From contig NZ_VTRT01000002.1 in NCBI RefSeq assembly GCF_008274585.1, forward strand, positions 1-64,000: a DNA stretch of 64,000 nucleotides. The letters run 5' to 3'. Shown in pieces: positions 17,964 to 26,964 of this stretch. The notes beneath the pieces were generated by a model, which saw only the letters and a list, made by a program, of their open reading frames with translations, ran no database searches and was not told the DNA's origin. Every line of letters starts with the position of its first letter. Within the stretch, counting starts at the first letter, position 1. A program made the position numbers and the translations under genes. The DNA is from Pedobacter sp. BS3. GTDB lineage: Bacteria > Bacteroidota > Bacteroidia > Sphingobacteriales > Sphingobacteriaceae.

Positions 17964-17996
17964 TAAAAGCTATGCGATAATTGTGAGAGAAACTTC

Positions 17997-18824
17997 CTAT
18001 TTGGCCAGGTTAACCAGAATTACGGTTAGTAAACTTAGTCCGCTCAAAATCATAGGCGCCAGTTGCACACTGCGATCTCTTGCTGTTGCCTTACTTTTAG
18101 TAGGTTCAACATATATCACATCGTTGGTTTTGAGATAGTAACAGGGCGACCTGAACACATCGCGTTTAGTTAGATCAATGCGGTTAAACTGCTTTTTACC
18201 GGCCGTTTCCCTGATAAGCAGGATATTATCCCGTTTGCCGTATATGGTCAGATCGCCAGCCATCGCTATAGCTTCGGGCAGCGTTACCTGCTCATTAGGG
18301 ATAGTGTAAACGGCAGGCCTGGAAACTTCTCCCAATACGGATATCTTAAAGTTTAAAATGCGTACGTTCACGGTTGGCTGCTCCAGGTATTTGTTAAGCT
18401 GCGCTGTAATCCTACCGGTAACCTCTGTAGTAGTAAAGCCTGCAACCTTCAATTTTCCGATCAATGGTATGGTAATGTCACCGGCCTCATTAACCAGGTA
18501 CCCGGTTGCGGGGCCGGGCGAGTTACTTTGAACCGTTTGCTGAGAGGTTATATTGGTGCTAAATGGCAAATAAGGATTAAACATGGCGCTGGCTTCAGGA
18601 CTTATACTGCTTACCAGTATAGAAAGTATATCTCCCGGCTGTATTGTTGCAATATATTTTTCGCACGAATCTATACTTTGTTTGTCTTTTCCGGGTTCAC
18701 CGGCCTGAAAATAAGTTACTTTTTTCTGGCTTACGCAAGATGCCAAAGCAAAACCCACACATACAAGCCCAACTATGTTAAGGTATAGATACCTCTTTCT
18801 TTTACTCATTATAATTCTATTCAA
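17997..18824 (-). CDS. wza: Wza-type polysaccharide export lipoprotein
   Basis: The 275-residue protein starts with a basic N-terminus and a hydrophobic stretch ending in LASC (Cys about residue 30), a lipoprotein signal. Then comes the export domain (YIATIQPGDILSILVSSISPEA) and SLBB-type segments (LVNEAGDITIPLIGKLKVAGFT; FKISVLGEVSRPAVYTIP). The C-terminus is hydrophobic. It would form the outer-membrane export channel that pairs with Wzc. It overlaps the upxY end by 8 bp if the first Met is used; starting at the sixth codon (18809) gives a cleaner signal peptide and no overlap, so the start is uncertain. Confidence 0.93.
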   Translation of the reverse strand: MNRIIMSKRKRYLYLNIVGLVCVGFALASCVSQKKVTYFQAGEPGKDKQSIDSCEKYIATIQPGDILSILVSSISPEASAMFNPYLPFSTNITSQQTVQSNSPGPATGYLVNEAGDITIPLIGKLKVAGFTTTEVTGRITAQLNKYLEQPTVNVRILNFKISVLGEVSRPAVYTIPNEQVTLPEAIAMAGDLTIYGKRDNILLIRETAGKKQFNRIDLTKRDVFRSPCYYLKTNDVIYVEPTKSKATARDRSVQLAPMILSGLSLLTVILVNLAK

Positions 18825-19323
18825 TTATTTTCACCAGCGAGGTATTGACCACATCTGTTGCAATTAACGCCAATCCCAAACTTGTTATATTAAGCACTAT
18901 TTTCTGCCCTTTTCGTGAAGTTACTTCGGCCTCTAAATCTTTAAACACGCCACTGTTAATTTTCACCTTATCCCCCGCGTTAATGGTTGCCTCGCCAACA
19001 CGTACATACTCATGCCTATTTAAAAAACGCTTGATCTCCTCAATTTCCTGGGGACGTACAATTGCCGGTTTACCCAAATAATATACATAATCAATAACGC
19101 CCATATTGTTCACCACTTCCCATTTCTGCTTTTCGGCCACCCGCACAAAAACGTACGATTTAAACAGCGGCTCAATTATAATTTTTTTCCTATCGCTCCA
19201 CTGGCGCTTTACCCGGGTTGTCGGACAATAGTTTTCTATATCAGCTTTTGTCAGCAGATCAGCTACTTTTTTCTCCCAACGGGGCCTGGTGAACACCACA
19301 TGCCATTTCTTCTCTAACGTCAT
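18817..19323 (-). CDS. upxY: NusG-family transcription antiterminator (UpxY-like)
   Basis: The 168-residue protein has an N-terminal NGN domain (about residues 6-105; KKWHVVFTRPRWEKKVADLL...NYCP) and a C-terminal KOW domain (about 112-145; INAGDKVKINSGVFKDLEAEV). This is the layout of the NusG paralogues that head capsule and exopolysaccharide operons in Bacteroidota, where they keep RNA polymerase from stopping in the long operon. As first gene of the 19-kb transcript it fits that role. Housekeeping NusG would normally sit with secE and ribosomal protein genes, which are absent here. Confidence 0.93.
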   Translation of the reverse strand: MTLEKKWHVVFTRPRWEKKVADLLTKADIENYCPTTRVKRQWSDRKKIIIEPLFKSYVFVRVAEKQKWEVVNNMGVIDYVYYLGKPAIVRPQEIEEIKRFLNRHEYVRVGEATINAGDKVKINSGVFKDLEAEVTSRKGQKIVLNITSLGLALIATDVVNTSLVKIIE

Positions 19324-19856
19324 CTTTTGTAAACCGATTTTGTCCCATGCCTTTTAAGCGTAAACATTACCTGTATTCCTATCTGGACTATATCCGGGAG
19401 TTAAAAGGACATGGCTTCGCCGCTCTAAACTACAGTGATCGCTCTTTTGAAAATGAAATATCCTTTTCTAACTCACAGATTAATCGGCATCAAAGGTATA
19501 GCCATGCATTTGATCTGCTCTCGTTGTTTTGTATAGTTTTTAAACCAGTTTACCCCGGAATAATTACAGGTACTACCGTATAAATTCTTTTGAGGAAGCT
19601 ATGATATCGCGTTTCCGGCTTTGGTTGGCGGGCTGACCAAAAAGTCAAAGGCGGCTATCTTCATTTCGACGATCCCGAAGTCTCGCAAGCGTCAAGCTAA
19701 TTTTAGATATTTACTATCAATTTATTGACTTTTAGATAGTTATGAATAAAAGGACAGTGAGTGAAGTGGCAGCATAGACAGAACTAAAAAGCCCGGAACC
19801 CCGTCACCCTGAACTTGATTCATCCCGAGACTTCGGGAGTAAAGCAGCGCTTATGC
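19324..19856. other. non-coding leader region of the polysaccharide operon
   Basis: This 533-bp stretch lies between upxY and the IS element and holds no convincing gene; a 78-codon plus-strand frame has no family features. It must contain the operon promoter and the untranslated leader on which UpxY would be loaded. Seen within it are the word GGGCTGACCAAAAAG (19630-19644, also at 30473-30487), a hairpin CCCGAGACTTCGGG (19824-19837) and a half copy of that hairpin (19674-19685). No invertible-promoter repeats were found. Confidence 0.6.
19491..19498 (-). promoter_or_regulatory. candidate -7 element for the polysaccharide operon
   Basis: On the minus strand this reads TACCTTTG, an exact match to the Bacteroidota -7 consensus TAnnTTTG. 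It would give a leader of about 160 nt before upxY. No TTG is seen at the right distance upstream for a -33 element, so the call is weak. Confidence 0.3.
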
Positions 19857-19905
19857 TGTATATTACGGAGAAGTTGACCATGTAATTCCGTTCCAAACTG
19901 ACCAT
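19857..19905 (+). repeat. terminal inverted repeat of the IS21 element, istB side
   Basis: It begins TGTATATTACGG and contains TTGACCATGTAATTC and AAACTGACCAT. It aligns without gaps to the complement of 22373-22421, about 38 of 49 positions equal. Confidence 0.8.
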
Positions 19906-19973
19906 TGATTTAGGTTCCGGACAGATGCATCAGATGCTGTAGAAGCGTTGTCAAAAGTAGTTAATTAATCGTA

Positions 19974-20688
19974 TTATTTGTAGGTGTTTTCCGGTTGTTC
20001 CTGCTTGCGTTTTTTTCTCATCGATTCACCTTTCAATTCTAAGCGGTGCGCATCATGAACTATACGGTCCAGGATGGCATCGGCAATAGTTTTTTCGCCA
20101 ATTACTTCATGCCATTTATTAACAGGCAGCTGCGAGGTAATAATGAGAGATGCCTTACCATGCCTGTCTTCAATGATTTCCATCAGGGCAGCTCTGTTCT
20201 GTGCGTCAAAAGGCTGTATACCAAAGTCATCAAGTATCAGCAACTGCTGACGTTCAATTTTCGCAATCTCTTTGATATATGAGCCGTCAGCTTTTGCCAT
20301 TTTTAGTTTAGCGAACAGTTTGGGTGTACTTGCATAGAGCACGTTATAACCCATAATGCAGGCCTGGTAACCAATAGCTGAGGCCAGGTAGCTTTTACCT
20401 ATGCCTGTACTTCCCGGTTATCAGCAGGTTTTCATTACGTGGGATAAACGTACAATCTGCCAGCCTCATGACCTGGTTTCGGTCAATGCTCCTTTCTGCA
20501 TGGTAATGCAGATCTTCAATAGAGGCTTTGTAGCGGAAACGGGCATAGAGGATCTGCCCGTCAACACGCCTGTTCTCCCGGTAGTCCGTGTAATCATTTG
20601 TTTTGCCTGTTTCCAGGCTGCTTTTAAAGGCGTGGAACATGCCAAAGAACTTCAGCTTTCTTAGTTTGTCTAATGTGTCAGTATTCAT
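19974..20688 (-). pseudogene. istB: IS21 helper ATPase, frameshifted in the P-loop
   Basis: IstB is the AAA+ helper that assists IstA in target capture. The N-terminal part is encoded from 20688 and ends early at 20395; the rest is in another frame from about 20410 to 19974. One extra A at about 20411-20412 shifts the frame exactly inside Walker A: removing it restores GSTGIGKSYLASAIGYQ. The joined protein is 237 residues, close to the family norm. Walker B follows as LLILDDFGIQ. The 3' part alone lacks an ATP-binding loop. A programmed shift is possible in principle but there is no obvious slippery run. Confidence 0.88.
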
Positions 20689-20728
20689 CTGGTTACTGTT
20701 TAAAGTTATTTTGTAAATGAGTTAACAG

Positions 20729-22262
20729 CTATTGGTAATAATCTTCCCCACGGATATTGTCATGGCTTGGCATGGGCAGCTCGTCTGCGAACAGGCTTTC
20801 TTCATAGTTGTCCATATTGTTTTCCAGTATGGACTGTATGGTTTTATAATTATAGATGCCATAGCCCAGTGCTCTCCTGCAGGCAATGGCGAGCCTGTCA
20901 TTCCCTGCTTTTTTCGCAAAGCTTAAGATGCCCAGACAGGATTTATAGGCCTGTTCCGGGTGTTGCTTACGTTCAAGGGTCTTGAGGATGTATAACCTTA
21001 CATCTTCATGGATGGAAGTTGCCCATTCCAGAAACTTATCAGGGGTACAATCTGTCATAAAGCGATGTGTACTGGCCATATGGTCTTTGTCTGTAGTATA
21101 ATTATAAGGACTGTTCACACGTTTATGCAATGCTATCCTTTCATAATTGAAATATATTTCCACAACAGATTTTGAGAAAAGCAATTTTACATGTTTACCG
21201 ATAAACCGGTAAGGAACACTGTAATAATGTTTGTCTATGCCTAAACTAACATGCCCGTTCTTCATTACCTTGGCGTGGGATTGTTTCTTGAACTCATAGC
21301 GCAGTACGGGCAAAGGAGCTAATGTCCCGCGTTCAATTTCCTCGAACTGTAACCTACGGCTATAATTCCTGCCCTTCAACAGTAAACTGTTATGTCGCTC
21401 AAGCTCTTTACGGATAGCATTATTGAGCTCGCCCAGAGAATGATAGACAGCTCTTTTAACGGGTACATAAATACGGTTGTAAATGATTTTTACAGCACCC
21501 TCTACCAAAGCCTTATCACGCGGCCGATAGGCTCTTGCGGGTAATATGGTAGTGCCATAATGATCTGCAAAGTCTGCAAATGTCTCATTAAGTTTGGGCT
21601 CGTAACGGTTACTTTTAGTAACTGCAGCTTTCAGGTTATCGGGAACGATAGCAGCAGGTACGCCCCCAATATAGTGGAGCGTGTTTTCACAGGCACTGAT
21701 GAAGTCTTCCTTTTGCTGGCTCAGTACGGCCTCTACGTAGGTGAGCTGACTGGCTCCCAGTATAGATACAAATACTTCTACGGGAATAACCTCGCCAGTT
21801 TCCTTATCTATGATACTTAACTTTTCTCCCGCAAAATCCACATATAGCTTGTCTCCAAACTTGTGCTCCAAATGCATCACAGGGTTGACCCTGGCTTTCC
21901 ACTGGGCATAGTAAAAGCAAAACTGACTGTACTGGTAACCTTCCGGAAATTCTTTACGATAAGCTTCCCACAATATATAACGGGTCATCCCCGTACGTTT
22001 AAGCTCCTTGTCAACGTGGGGGAAACAACGCTGCATTGCCTGCATACGGGCATTGGGAGCCAAAGAAATCTTCCAACTCCCTGTCATTTAAGGCATTTAC
22101 CTCTTCAAAGGTAAATCCACTGCTCTTAAAAGAGGCAACATACTTCTTTACTGTATTTCGGGACGTATCAGTTTGTGCGGCTATAAACATTATGCTGCGC
22201 TGCTGGTGGTACATCCTGAGAATCTGTCTTATCTTACTCATGCTGATCGTAGTGTTGGCCAT
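20729..22262 (-). pseudogene. istA: IS21 transposase, frameshifted near the N-terminus
   Basis: The N-terminal helix-turn-helix part is read from 22262 (SKIRQILRMYHQQRSI; TDTSRNTVKKYV). The catalytic part lies in another frame down to 20729 and includes the DDE core: LYVDFAGEKL, VPDNLKAAV and KALVEGAVKIIYNR. One extra T on the coding strand at about 22062-22064 separates them; removing it joins ELEDFLAPNARMQ and gives about 510 residues, normal for IstA. The stop lies 40 bp before istB. As written, the DNA-binding and catalytic parts are separated, so the copy is probably dead. Confidence 0.88.
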
Positions 22263-22372
22263 GCTTTTGAAGGTTTTATTACTTCAAATGTATGGTTGCT
22301 TCTACAACATAGGCTGCATGACAGGGTGGTCAGTTTCATGCGGAATACCCTGGTCAATTTCCGCCGCAATAG

Positions 22373-22421
22373 ATGGTCTGTTTAAAACAGAATCACATGG
22401 TCAATTTCATCGGAATCTCCA
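22373..22421 (-). repeat. terminal inverted repeat of the IS21 element, istA side
   Basis: On the minus strand it begins TGGAGATTCCGATG and contains TTGACCATGTGATTC and AAACAGACCAT. Two more inward motifs, AAATTGACC and AAACTGACC, follow on the element side within the next 70 bp. Confidence 0.8.
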
Positions 22422-22627
22422 ATATGGACTTATATGGATATTTCTCACATTCCTCCAGAAATAGCAGTTTACAAACATCGCTTTAATGTGTTTAAAACTA
22501 TAAGTTGCTTTTCTTTTTTCCTTCCTATCTTCCCGTAGTTTTTAAACTTTTATGTATTTCTATAAACTACCGCTTACGCGAAGATTCGGGGCTACCAATA
22601 CTATACCTAAAGGGGTCTGGTGAGCTT

Positions 22628-24997
22628 TTAGCTTAAGTAAACATACGTAATACCATCGCCGCCACGGTCGGGATGCTCATCTTCCATGCGGCTCACCTGC
22701 GAATATTTTCTGAGGTAATCGCGAATGAGCTTGCGCAGGATGCCGTCTCCTTTTCCGTGTATGATTTTAAGGTTATCAAAACCCATCATGATGGCTTTAT
22801 CGAGGTATTTTTCTATTTCAAAAAGCGCTTCTTCACCACGCATGCCGCGTACATCTATTTCAGGATTGAAACTGGCAATACCGTCGGTAATTTGCGTAGC
22901 ATACGAGGACTTTCGCACTGCTTTGGGCACTTGTTTATTGGATACGCGTTCTACCCGCTTACGTTTCACTACCGAGCGTAAATCGCCTATGGCCAGCACC
23001 ACATTGTCTTTATGAATATCAAGCACCCGGCCCAGGGTTCCCGAATCGGTTACCTTAACCCAATCGCCTTTGGCTATTTCTTCATTCTTTACAGCTGCCT
23101 GTGCAGGCTGATTATCCTTAACCTGATAGCTTTGTAATTGCTGGTTAAGCCTGCCCCTGAGCTGCTGTGTTTTTTCCTTATCAGCCTTACTTTCCTTGAT
23201 TTGCGATATGGTATTTTCTATCAGCTTGTTAGCACCTTTCAGGATATTCTGCGCTTCGAGCTTTGCTTCTTTTAAAATGCTTTTCTTGTTTTCTTCGAGA
23301 TAGGCTTTTAACCGCTCGTTCTCTTCTATGAGGGTGCTGACTTTACGCTCTTGTTTTTCTATCGCTATTTTTGATTCGAGCAGTTGCTTTTTATCGCGTT
23401 CGAGCTCCACCAGCAGCGTGTCTACCTTTTTTTGCTGTGCGCCAACTTTGTTTTTGGCGGCATGAAGCACCTGTGCCGGTAAGCCGGTTTTCTGAGCAAT
23501 TTCAAACGCGTACGAGCTGCCGGGTTTACCCATTTCCAGGATGTACATGGGCTTCATTTCGGCATTATTGAACAGCATAGAAGCATTTTCAAGACCTTCG
23601 GCAGCACTGGCAAATACTTTGAGATTTGAATAATGCGTGGTGATAACACCCCGTATCTTCCTCTGATTCAGCGCTTCCAGAACGGCTTCGGCGATGGGGC
23701 CGCCAAACTGAGGGTCAGTTCCGGTTCCAAACTCGTCAATTAAAACCAGAGTTTTGCCGTTGGCCTGCTCTACAAAATATTTCATCTTGGTAAGATGAGC
23801 GCTGTAGGTGCTTAAATCGCTTTCAATAGATTGGTCGTCGCCGATATCGGCAAATATCTGCTTAAAGATGCCTACTTTAGAATGTGTGCTTGCCGGTATC
23901 AGCAAGCCTGCCTGCACCATCAGTTGCAGCAATCCAACCGTTTTCATGCATACGGATTTCCCGCCGGCATTAGGGCCCGAAACCACGATAACGCGGTCGG
24001 TATCATCAATTTTAATGTTGAGCGGTACAACGGTTTGCTGCTCTTTTTTAAAGTTGAGATATAACAGCGGATGCCTGGCATTGACCAGGTTTACTCCCGC
24101 CTGAGTTATTAATTCGGGCATTTCGGCTTCTATGGAAATGGCAAACAGGGCTTTAGCCTGCACAAAATCGAGCTTAGTTAATAAACCATGATAACTGATA
24201 AGCAAGGGCACAAACGGACGCAATTTATCCGTTAAAGCGGTAAGTATTTTAATAATCTCGCGACGCTTTTCAAACTCCAGGTCACGCACCAGGTTATTGA
24301 GGTGAAAAACTTCTTCGGGCTCTATGTAAACGGTTTGCCCGGATGCCGATTCATCGTGAATGAAGCCTTTGAGCTTGCGTTTATTTTCCGCCAGAAGCGG
24401 GATACATAAACGGCCATCACGTATGGTAAGATTACCGTCGGCAGTCCAGTTATTGTTTTGTGCGGTTTTAAATATCTGGTCAACCTTTCTGCGGGATTCG
24501 GACTCGGCTTTGGCGATAGCATAAATCAGCTCCTGCAACTCCCGCGAGGCATTCTGCCGGATTTTCCCTTTCTCATCGATTACCTGCTCAATATCCTTTA
24601 CTATCTGCTTTTCTACGGGCAAATGTTCAAACAGGGCTTCGAGATAGGGATACTGGCCTTCGCGTTCTTTGAAATAGTAAATTACGCCAAAAACGGTTTG
24701 CAGCGACAGCAATACATGAAACAGCTCTTCCTCTGTCAAGAACATGCCTTCAATTGCGGCCTTATCGGCAATGTGTTTAATGTTGTACAGATTCCTTATA
24801 GGCAGCGGCTCATCATTCTGCACAATGGTTTTAAACTCGTCCGTTTGGCGCAGGAATTTATTAATCTGCTCAAAATTGCTCATCGGGCGGATTTTATCTA
24901 CTAAGTCCCGCCCCATTTCGCTTAAGCAGTATGCTTTTATCAGTTGCCTGATTTCTGTAAATCCAAGTTTTTCGGTAGCGTTATCCGGATAAATCAT
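22628..24997 (-). CDS. mutS2: MutS2 family ATPase/endonuclease
   Basis: The 789-residue protein has the MutS2 layout: MutS core and lever, ATPase domain with Walker A VVSGPNAGGKSVCMKT (about residue 340) and Walker B TLVLIDEFGTGTDP, a long charged coiled coil (about 520-640), and a C-terminal Smr domain with IDVRGMRGEEAL and IIHGKGDGILR. The N-terminal mismatch-recognition domain of MutS is absent, as expected. MutS2 proteins suppress recombination or act in ribosome rescue depending on species. It overlaps the DUF4296 gene by 4 bp. Confidence 0.95.
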   Translation of the reverse strand: MIYPDNATEKLGFTEIRQLIKAYCLSEMGRDLVDKIRPMSNFEQINKFLRQTDEFKTIVQNDEPLPIRNLYNIKHIADKAAIEGMFLTEEELFHVLLSLQTVFGVIYYFKEREGQYPYLEALFEHLPVEKQIVKDIEQVIDEKGKIRQNASRELQELIYAIAKAESESRRKVDQIFKTAQNNNWTADGNLTIRDGRLCIPLLAENKRKLKGFIHDESASGQTVYIEPEEVFHLNNLVRDLEFEKRREIIKILTALTDKLRPFVPLLISYHGLLTKLDFVQAKALFAISIEAEMPELITQAGVNLVNARHPLLYLNFKKEQQTVVPLNIKIDDTDRVIVVSGPNAGGKSVCMKTVGLLQLMVQAGLLIPASTHSKVGIFKQIFADIGDDQSIESDLSTYSAHLTKMKYFVEQANGKTLVLIDEFGTGTDPQFGGPIAEAVLEALNQRKIRGVITTHYSNLKVFASAAEGLENASMLFNNAEMKPMYILEMGKPGSSYAFEIAQKTGLPAQVLHAAKNKVGAQQKKVDTLLVELERDKKQLLESKIAIEKQERKVSTLIEENERLKAYLEENKKSILKEAKLEAQNILKGANKLIENTISQIKESKADKEKTQQLRGRLNQQLQSYQVKDNQPAQAAVKNEEIAKGDWVKVTDSGTLGRVLDIHKDNVVLAIGDLRSVVKRKRVERVSNKQVPKAVRKSSYATQITDGIASFNPEIDVRGMRGEEALFEIEKYLDKAIMMGFDNLKIIHGKGDGILRKLIRDYLRKYSQVSRMEDEHPDRGGDGITYVYLS

Positions 24998-25491
24998 TTT
25001 AATCTCATGTCTCGTATAAATGGCCTTAATAAGGGCCGGCGTGTTCTTCCGGCGGTATCAATACCAATTGCCTTCTTTAATGAGTCGGCTTTACGCACCC
25101 GCTCAATAGAATCTTTGCGGGCAATAATGGCAGCCTCTTTCCGGCGCTTTTCTTCTTCCCGCTTTTGCTCTTCCGACTGCATTTTGTCAATCCGGGAAGA
25201 TACCTGCTTATATATCGTGTCCAGTATATCCGGTTTTTCCGAATAATATTTCAGGCTGTTCACAAAACGCAACGAATCTGTGCCATGCTTTTTAAAAACC
25301 GTACCGTATAATGATGGAGCCACTTTATTGGCACTATCTGTGTTCAGTTGCATTAAATATCCATCGGCCAAATGAATATCAACCAGCAAATCGGTCATCT
25401 GTTTTTGCTTCATAATACCGCCTGGCGTTCTGTCAGAACTACAGGAGATTATAAAATTGACCAGTAAAAACAATACGATTAAACGCCTCAT
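24994..25491 (-). CDS. DUF4296 domain lipoprotein
   Basis: The 165-residue protein begins with a signal sequence ending in FIISC, giving a lipidated Cys near residue 17. It continues with the DUF4296 pattern MTDLLVDIHLADGYL and YGTVFKKHGTDSLRFVNSLKYYSEKPDIL, and a charged helical stretch (EEQKREEEKRRKEA) near the C-terminus. The family is largely confined to Bacteroidota and has no known function. The start of mutS2 overlaps its end, so the two are cotranscribed. It is divergent from yggS with a 43-bp gap. Confidence 0.83.
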   Translation of the reverse strand: MRRLIVLFLLVNFIISCSSDRTPGGIMKQKQMTDLLVDIHLADGYLMQLNTDSANKVAPSLYGTVFKKHGTDSLRFVNSLKYYSEKPDILDTIYKQVSSRIDKMQSEEQKREEEKRRKEAAIIARKDSIERVRKADSLKKAIGIDTAGRTRRPLLRPFIRDMRLK

Positions 25492-25534
25492 TTGTTAATT
25501 TCGCGGTAAATTCAAATCCCAAAACTACACATTA

Positions 25535-26212
25535 ATGAGCATTACAGCCAATTTATTACAGCTTAAGAAAGAATTAGATACGGTGCATGTGAAGCTGATA
25601 GCTGTTTCTAAAACCAAACCGGTACAGGATATCCGCGAGGCTTATGATGCCGGACAGCGAATATTCGGCGAAAACATGGTTCAGGAACTGGTTGAAAAAC
25701 AGCCACAGTTACCACAGGATATTGAATGGCATTTAATTGGTCACCTGCAAACCAATAAAGTAAAATATATAGCGCCTTTTATTAGTTTAATACATTCTGT
25801 AGACAGCCTGAAACTTTTGCAGGAGATTAATAAGCAAGCCGAAAAGAACAACCGTGTAATTGATTGCCTGTTACAGGTTTACATTGCCGATGAGGAAACC
25901 AAATATGGATTAGGCTTTGATGAAGTTATCGAGCTTCTTCGTTCTGAGGATTTTGCAGCCTTAAAACATGTACGCATCACCGGCCTGATGGGTATTGCCA
26001 CTAACACGGAAAACCCCAAGCAGCTTAAAGAAGAGTTTTATGAATTAAAAACGCTGTTTGACGGCATTAAGCAAAGCTTTTTCCGCAAAGCGGATTATTT
26101 TAAGGAAATTTCTATGGGTATGTCGGCCGATTACAAAATTGCCATTGAACAGGGCAGCACTATGGTACGCATTGGAAGTACTATTTTTGGTGGAAGACCG
26201 AAGAAAGGTTAA
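25535..26212 (+). CDS. yggS: YggS family pyridoxal phosphate homeostasis protein
   Basis: A 225-residue single-domain PLP-binding TIM barrel. The PLP lysine lies in LIAVSKTKP (residue about 26), followed by IFGENMVQEL, WHLIGHLQTNKVKYI, HSVDS and GLMGIAT, and the phosphate-binding part SMGMSADYKIAIEQGSTMVRIGSTIFG. These proteins keep free PLP low and affect amino-acid balance. Length is typical. The gene is divergent from the DUF4296-mutS2 pair. Its last residues and stop run into a heptad repeat tract. Confidence 0.94.
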   Translation: MSITANLLQLKKELDTVHVKLIAVSKTKPVQDIREAYDAGQRIFGENMVQELVEKQPQLPQDIEWHLIGHLQTNKVKYIAPFISLIHSVDSLKLLQEINKQAEKNNRVIDCLLQVYIADEETKYGLGFDEVIELLRSEDFAALKHVRITGLMGIATNTENPKQLKEEFYELKTLFDGIKQSFFRKADYFKEISMGMSADYKIAIEQGSTMVRIGSTIFGGRPKKG

Positions 26213-26240
26213 AGGAAGGTTTAAGGCGAAAGGCTTAAAG
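26203..26240. repeat. heptad tandem repeat at the 3' end of yggS
   Basis: Degenerate 7-nt units of the AAAGGTT/AAGGCGA type start just before the yggS stop and run for five units. The rest of the gap holds CTCCCTCCCTTTGGGAGGG-type sequence common in genomes of this group. Confidence 0.6.
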
Positions 26241-26340
26241 AAATAACAGAAACAAGAACATAGACGCAAGAAACAAGACAAGGAGCAGAAATCAAGCTCC
26301 CTCCCTTTGGGAGGGTTGGGGTGGGCTTAACAAACTAAAA

Positions 26341-26802
26341 ATGACCATACGCATAGCTGAAAAACAGGATTGCAAACGATTAATGGAGCTGGTTCATGAG
26401 CTGGCGCATTATGAGCACATGCCACATGAGGTGACTATTACGCTTGAGGAATTTGAGGAGGCTGGCTTCGGCGAAAAACCGGTATGGAAAGCGTTTGTTG
26501 CCGAAGTCGACGGAAAAATTGAGGGTTTTGCCCTATATTACATCCGTTTTTCTACATGGAAAGGCTGCCGTTTGTACCTTGAAGATTTTATTGTGACCGA
26601 GCGGATGCGAAAAAAAGGTTTGGGCAAACAATTATTCGATGCTATTATCCAGGAAGCGAAAGCACACCATTTTAACGGTATAAGCTGGCAGGTACTGGAT
26701 TGGAACGAACCGGCATTGCGGTTTTACAGCAAATACCACTCAAGCACAGAAGCCGGCTGGCTGAACGCGTCGTTATCTAAAGAACAATTGGATAATTATT
26801 GA
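26341..26802 (+). CDS. GNAT family N-acetyltransferase (SSAT-like)
   Basis: The 153-residue protein has the GNAT fold: N-terminal IRIAEKQDCKRLMELVHELAHYE, the central strand RLYLEDFIV followed by the acetyl-CoA loop RMRKKGLGKQLF (Q/RxxGxG/A type), and the C-terminal WQVLDWNEPALRFYSKY. The LYLEDF and WNEPA-FY segments resemble the diamine/thialysine acetyltransferase group, so a small amine or diamine may be the substrate; this is inference. It stands alone between two repeat-filled gaps on the plus strand. Confidence 0.88.
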   Translation: MTIRIAEKQDCKRLMELVHELAHYEHMPHEVTITLEEFEEAGFGEKPVWKAFVAEVDGKIEGFALYYIRFSTWKGCRLYLEDFIVTERMRKKGLGKQLFDAIIQEAKAHHFNGISWQVLDWNEPALRFYSKYHSSTEAGWLNASLSKEQLDNY

Positions 26803-26867
26803 AGAAGGTAGAAGGCGGAGGGTTGAAGGCGAATTACGAATTACGATTTTAGATTTACGAAATAAAC
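26801..26867. repeat. heptad tandem repeat after the GNAT gene
   Basis: Units of the GAAGGYR type are followed, still in 7-nt register, by units of the ACGAATT/ACGATTT type. The word changes mid-tract but the period holds. Further right lies the palindrome CCGCCAACTGGCGG (26921-26934). Confidence 0.75.
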
Positions 26868-26964
26868 AAAGAAAGCAACTAAGGATAAACCGAACAAATA
26901 GCACTACCTAACTCCCCTCTTCCGCCAACTGGCGGAGGTTGGGGGTGAGGCTAATTAAACACAC

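Larger units (their letters stand above)
19857..22421 (-). mobile_element. IS21-family insertion sequence with frameshifted istA and istB
   Basis: The 2.57-kb element carries istA and istB in that order on the minus strand. The ends are inverted: 19857-19905 and 22373-22421 match at about 38 of 49 positions, share TTGACCATGT, and start TG and end CA. The right end has two more inward copies of the TTGACC/CTGACC motif, like the multiple terminal repeats of IS21 elements that bind the transposase. No clear target duplication is visible next to the ends. It sits between mutS2 and the polysaccharide operon. Both genes carry a one-base insertion, so this copy looks inactive. Confidence 0.9.

Noticed and set aside
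19347-19583. 78-codon plus-strand frame in the leader of the polysaccharide operon
   Set aside because: No family pattern, opposite to the operon, and low plausibility of composition.
19324-19856. Invertible promoter of the type used by Bacteroides capsule loci
   Set aside because: No pair of inverted repeats flanking a promoter was found in this region and no invertase gene is in the window.
20395-20688. Independent small gene of 97 codons
   Set aside because: It is the N-terminal part of istB; one base removal at about 20411 joins it to the rest.
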